Below are positions 9,605-20,300 of a DNA stretch of 64,000 nucleotides, piece by piece; within the stretch, counting starts at the first letter, position 1; every line of letters starts with the position of its first letter. Both the position numbers and the translations under genes were made by a program. The DNA lies in NCBI GenBank assembly GCA_030144725.1, contig JASKMD010000021.1, positions 1-64,000 on the forward strand, read 5' to 3'. Under the pieces are notes generated by a model. It was given only the letters and a program-made list of their open reading frames with translations. It was not told where the DNA came from and did not search any database. The stretch comes from Haematococcus lacustris (lineage: Eukaryota > Chlorophyta > Chlorophyceae > Chlamydomonadales > Haematococcaceae).

Positions 9605-11360
9605 CTGTGGGCCAGAACCCTGTGGTGAGGTGCCAGAACCCTGTGGTGTGGTGCCAGGACCCTGTGGTATGGTGCCAGGACCCTGTGTGCCAGGACCCTG
9701 TGTGCCAGGACCCTGTAGGCGTGCGGCAGAACCCTGTAGCCAAACGTCGCAGGACCCTGTAGGCGTGCGGCAGAACCCTGTAGCCAAACGTCGCAGGACC
9801 CTGTAGGCGTGCGGCAGAACCCTGTAGCCAATCGTCGCAGGACCCTGTAGGCGTGCGGCAGAACCCTGTAGCCAAACGTCGCAGGACCCTGTAGGCGTGC
9901 GGCAGAACCCTGTAGCCAAACGTCGCAGGACCCTGTAGGCGTGCGGCAGGACCCTGTAGCCAAACGTCGCAGGACCCTGTAGGCGTGCGGCAGAACCCTG
10001 TAGCCAAACGTCGCAGGACCCTGTAGGCGTGCGGCAGAACCCTGTAGCCAAACGTCGCAGGACCCTGTAGGCGTGCGGCAGAACCCTGTAGCCAAACGTC
10101 GCAGGACCCTGTAGGCGTGCGGCAGAACCCTGTAGCCAAACGTCGCAGGACCCTGTAGGCGTGCGGCAGGACCCTGTAGCCAATCGTCGCAGGACCCTGT
10201 AGGCGTGCGGCAGAACCCTGTAGCCAAACGTCGCAGGACCCTGTAGGCGTGCGGCAGAACCCTGTAGCCAAACGTCGCAGGACCCTGTAGGCGTGCGGCA
10301 GAACCCTGTAGCCAAACGTCGCAGGACCCTGTAGGCGTGCGGCAGGACCCTGTAGCCAAACGTCGCAGGACCCTGTAGGCGTGCGGCAGAACCCTGTAGC
10401 CAATCGTCGCAGGACCCTGTAGGCGTGCGGCAGGACCCTGTAGCCAAACGTCGCAGGACCCTGTAGGCGTGCGGCAGAACCCTGTAGCCAAACGTCGCAG
10501 GACCCTGTAGGCGTGCGGCAGGACCCTGTAGCCAAACGTCGCAGGACCCTGTGGGCGTGCGGCAGAACCCTGTAGCCAAACGTCGCAGGACCCTGTAGGC
10601 GTGCGGCAGGACCCTGTAGCCAAACGTCGCAGGACCCTGTAGGCGTGCGGCAGGACCCTGTAGCCAAACGTCGCAGGACCCTGTAGGCGTGCGGCAGAAC
10701 CCTGTAGCTAATCGTCGCAGGACCCTGTAGGCGTGCGGCAGGACCCTGTAGCCAAACGTCGCAGGACCCTGTAGGCGTGCGGCAGAACCCTGTAGACGTG
10801 TGTCGCAGGACCCTGTAGGCGTGCGGCAGGACCCTGTAGCCAATCGTCGCAGGACCCTGTAGGCGTGCGGCAGGACCCTGTAGACTAACGTCGCAGGACC
10901 CTGTGTGCCAGAACCCTGTGGGTGTGCAGCAGGACACAGTAGGCCAGGACCCTGTGGTGCCAGGACCCTGTGATGTGGTGCCCGGACCCTGTGGTGTGGT
11001 GCCAGGACCCTGTGTGCCAAGACCCTGTGGTGTGGTGCCAGGACCCTGTGGTGTCTGGACCCTGTGGTGTGGTGCTAGGACCCTGTAGGCCAGGACCCTG
11101 TGGTGTGGTGCCAGAACCCTGTAGGCCAAGACCTGGTGGTATGGTGCCAGGACCCTGTGGTGTGGTGCCAGAACCCTGTAGGCCAGGACCCTGTGGTGAG
11201 GTGCCAGGACCCTGTGGTGTGGTGCCAGGACCCTGTGGTGTGGTGCCAGGACCCTGTAAGCCAGGACCCTGTGGTGTGGTGCCAGGACCCTGTGAGCCAC
11301 AACCCTGTGGTGAGGTACCAGGACCCTGTGGAGAAAGACACACATCGTAGGACCCTGTAC
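9605..11360 (+). repeat. 1.75-kb tandem array, 44-bp unit, degenerating into CCAGGACCCTGTGG repeats
   Basis: From 9,700 to 10,900 the unit is AGGACCCTGTAGGCGTGCGG plus CAGAACCCTGTAGCCAAACG plus TCGC (44 bp, two 22-bp subunits), about 27 copies. A few units carry AATCG or GTGTG variants. From 10,900 to 11,340 shorter GTGGTGCCAGGACCCT units replace it. Long open frames on both strands are artefacts of a stop-free unit. Confidence 0.95.
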
Positions 11361-11585
11361 AGGGTCCTGGCACACATGGTCGAAAGCATCCAAACGGGGT
11401 CAACATGACCAACCACCGGCTATGTAGGAATCCTAACTGGGTTCTATCACATAGGGATGCAAAGAATGATTATAATATCAACACTCATAGGGTACACAGG
11501 ACCCTGTACAGGGTCAGCAGGACCCTGTACAGGGTCCTACGACCATGATGTCGCCAGGACCCTGTACAGGGTCCTAGGACACGGG
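11345..11585 (+). repeat. short array of the perfect palindrome GGACCCTGTACAGGGTCC
   Basis: Perfect copies lie near 11,350, 11,500, 11,522 and 11,558, around a unique ~100-bp stretch. This is the same palindrome class as the neighbouring arrays, with centre GTAC. Confidence 0.9.
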
Positions 11586-11587
11586 CC

Positions 11588-11900
11588 ATAGCTCATCACT
11601 GGCTGAGACTTTTTGCATGCCACCTACTAGGTTGGGCAGCTGTAACCACCCTCCACAACCTCTCATACTCACATTTCATGAAAAGTCACTTTGGTCACAC
11701 GGTGCCAACTCCCTTAGCCAAAATCAGGGTCACAGCCCCACACCTGGCCCAGCAACTCGACACCGAGTGAGAATTACACTTTGGCCCAAGAGAGTCTTGT
11801 CATCCCCTAGGTCACAGCAGCCCACATACCAAGTTTCAGACCTCAACTCTCAGGTTTTTCAAGCCAGCCAGGCCTTAATTTGCACGAGTGTGTGTAAGCA
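11588..11900 (-). repeat. inverted left arm of the GACCCTG-palindrome element
   Basis: This is the reverse complement of the arm at 2,795-3,110, ending GCCTTAATTTGCACGAGTGT. The order array-then-arm mirrors the forward copies, so 9,605-11,900 may be one inverted element lacking its right arm. Confidence 0.8.
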
Positions 11901-11929
11901 TGTGAGTGGCTAGCCCCCTCTCTTGCACC

Positions 11930-12900
11930 TACCTAACCGCCAGCCCATGTTTGCTGCAGTGGCACACCCAATCCCCACCCCACACACCACCCCACCCTCA
12001 TAACCTACCCTCCTAACCTACTTCCCCCCTCCCTACCCCCTTCGTCTCCCTGCCCCTTTGGTCCCTTCCTTCCTCCTGCTAATGAGTGGCTATTGATGGC
12101 CACAGGTAATCCAGTCAGTGAGTGGCTACTGGCAAGTGGCTAGGGCTCAGTGCCCACACCAAGCTTCCTAACTCACGTGCACGCCCCTTGGCTGTAGGTC
12201 GGATGGGCACCTCCCCGCCCCTTCTTACTCCCGCAGCTCAGCCCCGGCCCCGCCCAGCCCAGCCCAATCAAGCCTCTACTCTACCCTCTACTCTACTCTA
12301 CCCTCACCATCCTACTCTACCCTCGCACCCTACTTTCCCCTTCCCCTTCCACCTCCCCCTTCTACCCCCTGACATCGCAGACACCTGCCCTCCCCTCCCC
12401 CGCCCTTGCCCCCGACCCCGCCCCCCCAACTCCCGCCTTCCTACCCCCTACCCGCGCCCCCGCCCAGCCCAGCCCCACTGACCACCACCAACTACACCAC
12501 TCACCTGGAGCAGGCAGGGGTCGGTCGCTGTGTGGTGAGTGCTGTTGCTGCTGCTACAGCTACATCTCACAACCCGTGCGCCTATGTCCCCTATGGGCCC
12601 CTGTGCCCCCATATGCGCACTGTACGAGCAGTCCGGAGGCAGTCCCCATATCCCCATATCCCCATATCCCCTTCCTCTATCCCCTCCCTCCCCCTCCCTT
12701 TCAGTTCCCTTTCCTTCACGTGGCATGGCAGCCACCACCTCACCCCGCCAATGCTCTCCTACCCACCCCCTCCCCTCCCCATTGCAACCTTCGCCCCCTC
12801 CCACCATCCTCCTCCCATACCACAGAGGGGCGGTGGCATGGAGCAGCAACCCTCCCCAGCCAGGCAGCAAGTGCGAAAGGCGAAAGGCGAGTAGTTAGCA
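11930..12900. other. pyrimidine-rich intergenic DNA
   Basis: C/T-rich with runs such as CCCCTCCCC and CCCCATATCCCCATATCCCC. It resembles 36,950-37,900 in several blocks (CACGCCCCTT followed by TGTAGGTC, CACTCACCTGGAGCAGGCAG). No convincing gene is seen. Confidence 0.6.
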
Positions 12901-13026
12901 GCGTGCAGGCAGTAGGTCTCTCCACTCTGCTGCCGGCACCACTCAGTAGCGTGCTCATGCTGCTTGCCACTGATGCTGCTAATGTGCTTGCTGATCCAAA
13001 CCAAGCTCTTGCCTGCTTTCAGTGAG

Positions 13027-13160
13027 AGTGCTGGTTGCCAGCCAGTGCTGGTTGCAGACCAGTGCTGGTTGCCAGCCAGTGCTGGTTGCAAACCAGTGCT
13101 GGTTGTAAACCAATGCTGGTCACAGCCAGTGCTGGTTACATCCCAGTGCAGGATGCCTCA
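13027..13160. repeat. degenerate CCAGTGCTGGTTG array
   Basis: Eight or nine diverged copies of the CCAGTACTGG-type motif, with G for A at the centre, precede the core at 13,225. Confidence 0.8.
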
Positions 13161-13224
13161 CAGTAATGTGTGTCATGCATTGTAGTCATTGGGTCCAGTA
13201 GAGCATTGTATGTAAGATTAATCT

Positions 13225-13625
13225 GTGTTACTTCGCTTAGGGGCTGGAGCGTGGACGAGTACCTTCATTACCTCAAGGTCGTTGGACCCTATTAAGAAGA
13301 GGGCGTTGACTTAGGTCAACCAGCACATGAGATTGTGGAGGGTGTTAGTTGGCGCTACATAGCTTGATGATTGTATGGCGCTGTGTGCTATGTGATAACC
13401 AGGAGTGGGTCATGGCATATGCATGTTGTCCTCATGGTGATATGTACTCTGTATACCTTGCAACATCAGTAGCTCAGTGTCACGTGTAAGTACATCCAAT
13501 GGCTCTAGCCTAACGTATAACAATCTCCAACTTGGTAAATGTTTCTAAGCAAGCCCCCTCCTTCAGCCCTTCACCCAACCCTTCAGCACTTGAGGGGTCA
13601 CACAGTAATGGATGAGGGTCACACT
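13225..13625 (+). repeat. ~400-bp core of the CCAGTACTGG-array element, copy 1
   Basis: It matches 39,268-39,660 almost base for base (GGGGCTGGAGCRTGGACGAG, TGAGATTGTGGAGGGTGTTA, AGTGGGTCATRGCAT, TTCAGCACTT). A diverged inverted copy lies at 34,700-34,985. In each place the core is flanked by CCAGTACTGG arrays. No coding potential is evident. Confidence 0.85.
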
Positions 13626-13669
13626 GTACTAGATAGTGTGTGTTGTCGCTGCCCTCCTAGTTGGGTGTC

Positions 13670-14765
13670 AGCCAGTACAAGTTGGGGGTCAGCCAATACT
13701 GGTTGGGTGTCAGCCAATACTGGTTGGAGGTTAGCCAGTACTGGCTGGGGTGAACCAGTACTGGTTAAATTTTTTTAAATTTTTTAATTTGGGGGGGGGG
13801 GGTGAACCAGTACTGGTTTGGTGTGAACCAGTACTGGCTGATCACCAACCAGTACTGGTTTGGTGTGAACCAGTACTGGTTGGGGGTGAACCAGTACTGG
13901 CTGGGGTGAACCAGTACTGGTTAAATTTTTGTAATTTTTTTAATTTGGGGGGGGGTGTGAACCAGTACTGGTTTGGTGTGAACCAGTACTGGCTGACCAC
14001 CAACCAGTACTGGTTTGGTGTGAACCAGTACTGGTTGGGGGTGAACCAGTACTGGCTGGGGTGAACCAGTACTGGTTAAATTTTTGTAAATTTTTTATTT
14101 TGGGGGGGTGGTGTGAACCAGTACAGGTTTGGTGTGAACCAGTACTGGCTGATCACCAACCAGTACTGGTTTGGTGTGAACCAGTACTGGTTGGGGGTGA
14201 ACCAGTACTGGCTAGGGTGAACCAGTACTGGTTAAATTTTTGATAATTTTTTAAATTGGGGGAGGGTGTGAACCAGTACTGGTTTGGTGTGAACCAGTAC
14301 TGGTTGGGGGTGAACCAGTACTGTTTAGGAATAAACCAGTACTGTTTAGGAATAAACCAGTACTGGTTGGGAATATACCAGTACTGGTTGGGGGTAAACC
14401 AGTACTGGTTGGGAATAAACCAGTACTGGTTGGGAATAAACCAGTACTGGTTAGGAATAAACCAGTACTGGTTGGGAATAAACCAGTACTGGTTGGGAAT
14501 AAACCAGTACTGTTTAGGAATATACCAGTACTGGTTGGGAATAAACCAGTACTGGTTGGGAATAAACCAGTACTGGTTGGGAATAAACCAGTACTGGTTG
14601 GAATAAACCAGTACTGGTTGGGAATAAACCAGTACTGGTTGGGAATAAACCAGTACTGGTTGGAATAAACCAGTACTGGTTGGGAATAAACCAGTACTGG
14701 TTGGGGGTAAACCAGCAACGGTTGGGAGGCAACCAGTACTGGTTGGGGGTGGACCAGTACTGGTT
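13670..14765 (+). repeat. CCAGTACTGG palindromic array, ~55 copies
   Basis: The palindrome AACCAGTACTGGTT (14 bp, perfect) recurs about every 18-22 bp with spacers GGGGGTG, TGGTGTG or GGAATAA. Four higher-order blocks each contain a poly-T/poly-G interruption (TTAAATTTTTNTAATTTTTT then GGGGGGG). Confidence 0.95.
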
Positions 14766-14905
14766 TTCTCGTATCTCCTCAGCCCGATTTTTCCTCGATT
14801 TTAGGTTTACACCCCCATTCTTAGAACCGCTAAAAAATACAATCCATCAAGCCACTTTGTCAAAAAATTCAACTTTTCTCATGAACTTTTCTGCGAGTGG
14901 TGTGG
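14762..14905 (-). mobile_element. subterminal end of the Harbinger-associated element, transposase deleted
   Basis: Nearly identical to 40,575-40,712 (CTCGTATCTCCTCAGCCCGA, TTTACACCCCCATTCTTAGA, TTCTCATGAACTTTTCTGCG). In the other copy this segment runs into the transposase-like coding sequence. Here it leads into unrelated DNA, so it looks like an internal-deletion, non-autonomous copy. Confidence 0.7.
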
Positions 14906-15173
14906 TGTGTGTTTGATTGCATGCACAAAGCTGGAGTGGCAACCCAACACTGCTGCGACAGGGAAGCTCATTTCAAGGCATAGATCTGGCATGGTCTGCG
15001 ATGGTCTTGGTAGCTCCATGCAAAAAGAGGCATGCATTTTGCGGTTGTTTAACCATGCCATTGCTTGTGTAGCCGCATATGGACACCACATTGGTTGTGT
15101 AAGACAATCCCCTCGGTGATGGGCAATTGCAACTCGACTATCAAGGTCTACAATAGACCTAGCGTCACTCATA

Positions 15174-15502
15174 CAATTTAGTCCCTGCGTTTGTCCCTGC
15201 GTTCTACCGACCTTGTCCGATCGGGCTGAACTTTTGATAGATGGTAGTTTGCAGAAAATAAAACATATTTTTCAGAAAAAATATTTTGAAAAAATCAAAG
15301 GCGGCTGCGCTGCGGCCCTGGGGCGCAGGTGCAGGGATAAGTGCAGGGATAGGTTGCGGGCCACAGCGCAGCAGCTTTTGGATTTTTCCAAATATTTTTC
15401 TTGAAAAATATGTTTTATTTTCAGAAAACTGCCATCTATCAAATTTTCAGCCCGATCGGACAAGGTCGGTAGAACGCAGGGACAAACGCAGGGACTAAAT
15501 TG
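15174..15502. mobile_element. TA-flanked foldback element / MITE (Tc1-mariner-like)
   Basis: The 329-bp element has long imperfect terminal inverted repeats of about 140 bp. Both ends begin CAATTTAGTCCCTGCGTTTG and continue through the CCTTGTCCGATCGGGCTGAA block into an A/T-rich stretch. A TA dinucleotide sits outside each end, the usual target duplication of Tc1/mariner-type elements. It has no transposase, so it would depend on one supplied elsewhere. The ~45-bp G/C-rich centre separates the arms. Confidence 0.85.
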
Positions 15503-15565
15503 TAGGAGTGGTTCATGACCGTGCCAGTTGCAGCGTCAATGTAATACCGCGTGGTGCCATATGGT

Positions 15566-15905
15566 TGGTCCTTGCTAAGCATGACTGTGATGCATACATG
15601 CAAGGGGGGTATGTAGCAGGTGGCTACCACGTTTGCAGCATTAGCGCATCACCGCGTGGTGGTGTTGTCTATACAAGGGGCATGTGGCGCACCACACCCT
15701 AGCATGTGCCTGGATCTGATGAGCCTCCACTGTAGGTACCATCCGTAGTCCAGCTGGCTGTGACACATTGGGCGTGGACCACTGCCAGGCCTGCACTTGC
15801 TAAGCATGATCGTGATGCCTACATGCAAAGGGGGTATCTAGCAGGTGGCTACCACGTTTGCGGCCATAGCGCATCACCGCTTGGTGGTGTTGTCCATACA
15901 AGGTA
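15566..15905 (+). repeat. direct duplication of a ~115-bp segment
   Basis: 15,566-15,681 and 15,788-15,902 share CTTGCTAAGCATGA, CAGGTGGCTACCACGTTTGC and GTGGTGTTGTC.ATACAAGG, with scattered differences. Flanking 15,505-16,100 shows no gene. Confidence 0.8.
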
Positions 15906-16114
15906 TCATATATGACGAGGATACATTGCTAATGACCACCACCGTTTTCTTCATTACATTTTGACCATTCACAACTTACAAATCACGTCGTGTGGCATGG
16001 AACTGAACGGAAGCTCAGGACAGCCTTTTGACAGCTTTTGAACCATGCAACATTCTTCTCAGATGGGCTCTGACTGCACTGATGGGCTCTGGCTGATGGG
16101 CACTGACTAGGCTA

Positions 16115-16220
16115 TGACTGCACTGCCACACACCTACAGCCTGCTGCTGCTCTACTGCTGCTGCTCTACTGCTATGACTGCACTGCCACACACCTACAGC
16201 CTGCTGCTGCTGTCTCAATG
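16115..16220 (+). repeat. short direct repeat with CTG runs
   Basis: ATGACTGCACTGCCACACAC followed by CTACAGCCTGCTGCTGCT is present twice, about 60 bp apart. Confidence 0.75.
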
Positions 16221-16854
16221 TAATGGGCATCAAGGTTTAATGGGCGAGTCTGGGAGGGGATGGAGTCCAGGATGCTGCACTGGCGCTTTCTTCTGCCGCT
16301 TCTCTTCTGCACTCTTTCCTGGCCTTTTGGGCATTTGGCCTGCAAAGAAGAATATGTTATCATGATGGTGTGCTGAATGGGGGTGCTTGTCTGTGATTCC
16401 AGCTGGAACCTGCTGGCTGTGGTGCTGGGTCAGAGTCGTAACCGCCTGCTGGGTCGTCCGCTCAGTCGTCTTCTGCTAGCCGCTAACTAGCCTCGCCAAG
16501 GTTCAAAGCTTTGCGAACTGGAGGAATTCGGCCTATTCGCTTGCTTTGGAGACGGGCCTGGTGCGTTTGGATTCACGTTAAGTCTTTCCATCAACACACA
16601 TCAACTGCAACAGGGGCCCAAGTCCGGCCTGGCAGGGAATGAGCGGTCACATATTTGGGTGGCTGCGTCGATCGCAGTATTTGGCCTACAGTCGGCACGC
16701 GAATACTGAGAGAATGCAGCGTTGATGCAGCATTGGCTGTTTGGTGCCTGTTGCAAATGTCAACATAACTCCGTGACAAAATGTCGACTGAGGTTGGTTG
16801 ACATTTTACCGGGAGGATTGATTGGGGTCGGCCTGGAGGACGCTAGCGGAGAAA

Positions 16855-17060
16855 AAGAGATGAGATGGACCTCACTCTAGGAGAGTTATTCGTCTCTATC
16901 TCCGCGCATTGGAAACGGGAGAGAAGAGATCCGGACCGTTGGCGGCAGTTAGAGGGACATGGGCTGGCGGCGATCTCTTTCTCTCCTTCTCTTTCTCTCT
17001 TTCTCTTCTCTTTTTCTCCGATCTCTTTTCTCTTTTCTCCGTGCATTGGAGAAACTCCAG
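16855..17060. repeat. TCTCTTTTCTCTTTTCTCC stretch shared with 41,365-41,460
   Basis: Polypyrimidine CTTTTCTC runs end in TCCGTGCATTGGA (17,037-17,050). The same arrangement, TCTCTTTTCTC followed by TCCGTCCATTGGAAACGCG, occurs twice at 41,380-41,462. A CATTGGAAACG copy lies at 16,906. This is a possible terminal motif of a dispersed repeat. 16,220-16,855 and 17,060-17,340 hold no gene I can support. Confidence 0.5.
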
Positions 17061-17344
17061 GACAAGTTGGAAGCTGTTCAACAACGCTATGGGGCCCAAT
17101 CGCACAGGTTTTAACAACGCTTGCTTGCTGTGCTTGCTCGCTTGCTCGCTTCCACCTCTGTCTCAGCTTTGACTCTGGCGCTGTTTGCTGCTCAGGTGGA
17201 GGGCCCTATCTGTGGCAGATGACGTCCAAGCAACGCCGTGCATTTATCTCTGTTCCAGGCTGAATGGGCAATGTATGCTACCATTGCATTGCATATCATG
17301 TGTAAGCTGCTCTTCCTGACTTGCATTTCTGTGCTATCTTGCAG

Positions 17345-20300
17345 CTTTTTGATCTGATGGCCCCCGCAATGAGGGAGAACCCAACAGCAGTTCCCAAGAC
17401 TACTGTATCCGGTGGAGTCAACACGGTGAATGACAACACAATGCCTCATGCCTTGCCTAATGCCTTGCCTTGCCTCATTCTGTGCCACACATGATTGCCT
17501 CATTATGTGCCACGTAGGCTGTGACCAAGCGTCCCGTGGTGAGCGAGAGCAGCAGTGAGGACGAAGCAATGGCAGATGCTCGTGAGGTTTCCCATGCCCG
17601 CATGGTGAGTACCACATGGCTATGGTTATATTGCAACTAAATTGTAAGCCACCCAGTGCCTTGTGGCCACCCAACGGTTGATTGCTGGCTGCAGTTGGGC
17701 CGTGAACCCGCCCTGGGTGAGCGTGTGCTGAAGAACAGCAGCAAGAAGGCCCGGGCTAGCATGGACAAAAAAGACGGCCTTGAAGAGGCCTTGGGCATGA
17801 GTGTGGTGGCATTGAAGACAGCTGGGCGCCTGAGCAGTGCCACCAGGCGCTTGACTTCAGTCCGCCAGTCCATCTTGAAGTACAGGGGCTGGCTCATGCA
17901 AGGTGTGTCATGTCATGTGCCTCTTTGTAGCGTTCAGAAAGAACGCGCCTTAAATCTTTTCAGTGTGTGAACGCCATGCAACGCTAACCGCAGTTACAGG
18001 TGTCAGACTGCTGCAGCGCAACCAGGCTAAGACATAGAACGGCCTCCGGGGATCGAACCCGAATGGTGGGCAGCAGTACAGCCCACCACTTAACCTGCCT
18101 GTATCACACTTCAGCAGTGACACTAGCGCCGATCCGCTTAGTGCAGAATCGGAACGCTACATTCCTCCCCCTCCTATGGGATGGCCGTTCCGCCCATAGG
18201 CCATCATGGCATGGACTCGCAGTGCATGACCGCTAGTTTGGAACTCCTGCCCATCCGGACGCAGGTCGCTCTCAGGAGTTTATGGTCACCATGGACACTT
18301 CAGCCCAGACTCACAGAGCCAGTGGATGCTGGGTACAAGACAAGCCAGGCTCACATGAGCAACTGGACCCATAGCACACCAAGGCACATAGCATGCAGCA
18401 AAGCAACCAGCATGACCACATGGAGCCCATGTCCCACATTTGATTCACAGCAAGCCGTTCTGAGCCTTATACAAGTTCACGCAGTAAGGGGCATTTGCTA
18501 GATTGCTGGCTGGCTCCCAGGTGTTGTCAGAGTCATCATAACCCTTCCACTTGACGAGGTACTCCTTTGCTTTACCTGCACGCACATGCCGGTGATTCAC
18601 AATGCGCTCTACTTCATACTGTGGGGAGTCATCTAACCAGCCCAGCTCAGTGGGGGGTAGACGACCAAAGTTGCCCTCATAGGGTCTTAGCAATGACACA
18701 TGGAAGACAGGATGAATCCTGGACATGGCTGGTGGCAGGGTCAGCTTTACAGCGTCTCTACCCACGTGAGCCTCAATCCTGAAAGGCCCCACATACCGTG
18801 GCAGCAGCTTTCTGGCTTTGCCCACCATGTTACGCAGGTTCATGGTACTAAGCAGCACACGGTCACCCACTTGGAACATACTGTCCGAGGATTTCCTGTG
18901 TGGATTAGCGTCATTGGACTGCCGACTCTGTGCCAGTTTCATACATCTTCTGGCTTCTTGAACACCTTTCTCCCAGCCATCAGAGAAGAACTGGGCCATG
19001 GGAGGTGGCAACCGAGGTAACTCATGAGTCACCGGTGTCACTGGGGATTGTCCATAGTTGATCAGAAAAGGTGTAGACTTAATGCTTTCTTGCCATGAGT
19101 TATTAATTGCAAACTCGGCGAACGAGAGGTGTTTAGGCCAGTCTCGTTGAGTGGGAGAGATATAATGCCTAAGCATCTCCTCCAACACTTTGTTGTACCG
19201 CTCAACCTGCCCATTTGACTGGGGGTGATAGCTGGAGGTAAGAGAATGTTTCATGCCCATTAGCTTGCATACAGCTTGCCAGAACTTACTCACGAATAGG
19301 GAGCCCCGATCACTCACAACTTCAGATGGTAGCCCATGATGGACAAATACCGAATCAATGAAGAGTTGTGCAAACTCAGGAGCATCCATGCTTTCCTTAC
19401 ATGGCACTAGGTGCACCATTTTGGAGAGCCTGTCAACGAATACACAGATGGAATCATATCCATGTGATCCGGACGGTAGTTTGGTTATGAAGTCCATGTG
19501 CATGACTTCCCAACGGTATCCAGGTATAGACAGAGGATGAAGGAACCCCCATGGCTTAGCTGTAACCGACTTGTTTCTTTGGCATGCATCACATGTTGTT
19601 ACATAGTGACGCACATCAGTGCGTAAGTGTTTCCACCAGAACACACGCATGACACGTTCCAACGTCTTAGTGATCCCAACGTGGCCAGCATACTTGGCAT
19701 CGTGCATCTCATGCAGGATATGCTCTCGTAGCTGTTTGTCACGGGGCACAATGACTGTACGTCTCTTTTGATGTCTCCATAAGCCATGTTCATCCAGGTA
19801 CAAGTTCTTTGTCTTCCTACGCTTGGTGAAGTTGGAATCAGCAGCATAAGCTCTGACCAACCACTCATGCAGGTTTGACAGAGGACCTGGTGGTTTGGGC
19901 GCACTAGGTTCTCCATCTGCTGGTATGTCAGCAGCCCAAGTGACACGCTTAGTGGGTGGCCTGGCGGCAGCACCAGCACCATGGCTTGGTGGTGGTTGTG
20001 TGGGTGGCGCAGCGGCAGCACCAGCACTGTTTTTCTGCGCCTCAGCACAAGTTTCCTCCCCCTCCTGAGAACGACGCTGGCTTCTAGTCGTCACTAGAAT
20101 ACTACGCACATTATCTGCACCAGAGCCGTTACACGTCTGCAATGGGGCTGCTGGAATGCGTGACAATGGGTCAGCAGGATTTGATATACCAGGTAGATAT
20201 TCAATGGTATATGAGAAGCGGGCCAGGAATTCCATCCATCTAGTCTGCCTGCGTGAGAGTATAGTTTGAGTAGGCAGAGAGATGAGCGGCTTGTGATCTG

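Noticed and set aside
9605..10900. CRISPR-like array (regular palindromic repeats)
   Set aside because: The intervals are themselves repeated with no unique spacers, no cas genes are present, and the context is a eukaryotic nuclear genome.
9421..11393. Long open frames of 400-600 codons across the 44-bp array, and similar frames at 5.3-6.0, 35.0-36.1 and 38.0-39.3 kb
   Set aside because: The repeat units lack stops in several frames on both strands at once, the mark of an artefact and not of a gene.
18041..18105. Functional tRNA gene
   Set aside because: The box-B and box-A look is good, but the anticodon loop is nine bases and no acceptor stem could be closed; it is reported only as a tRNA-like module.
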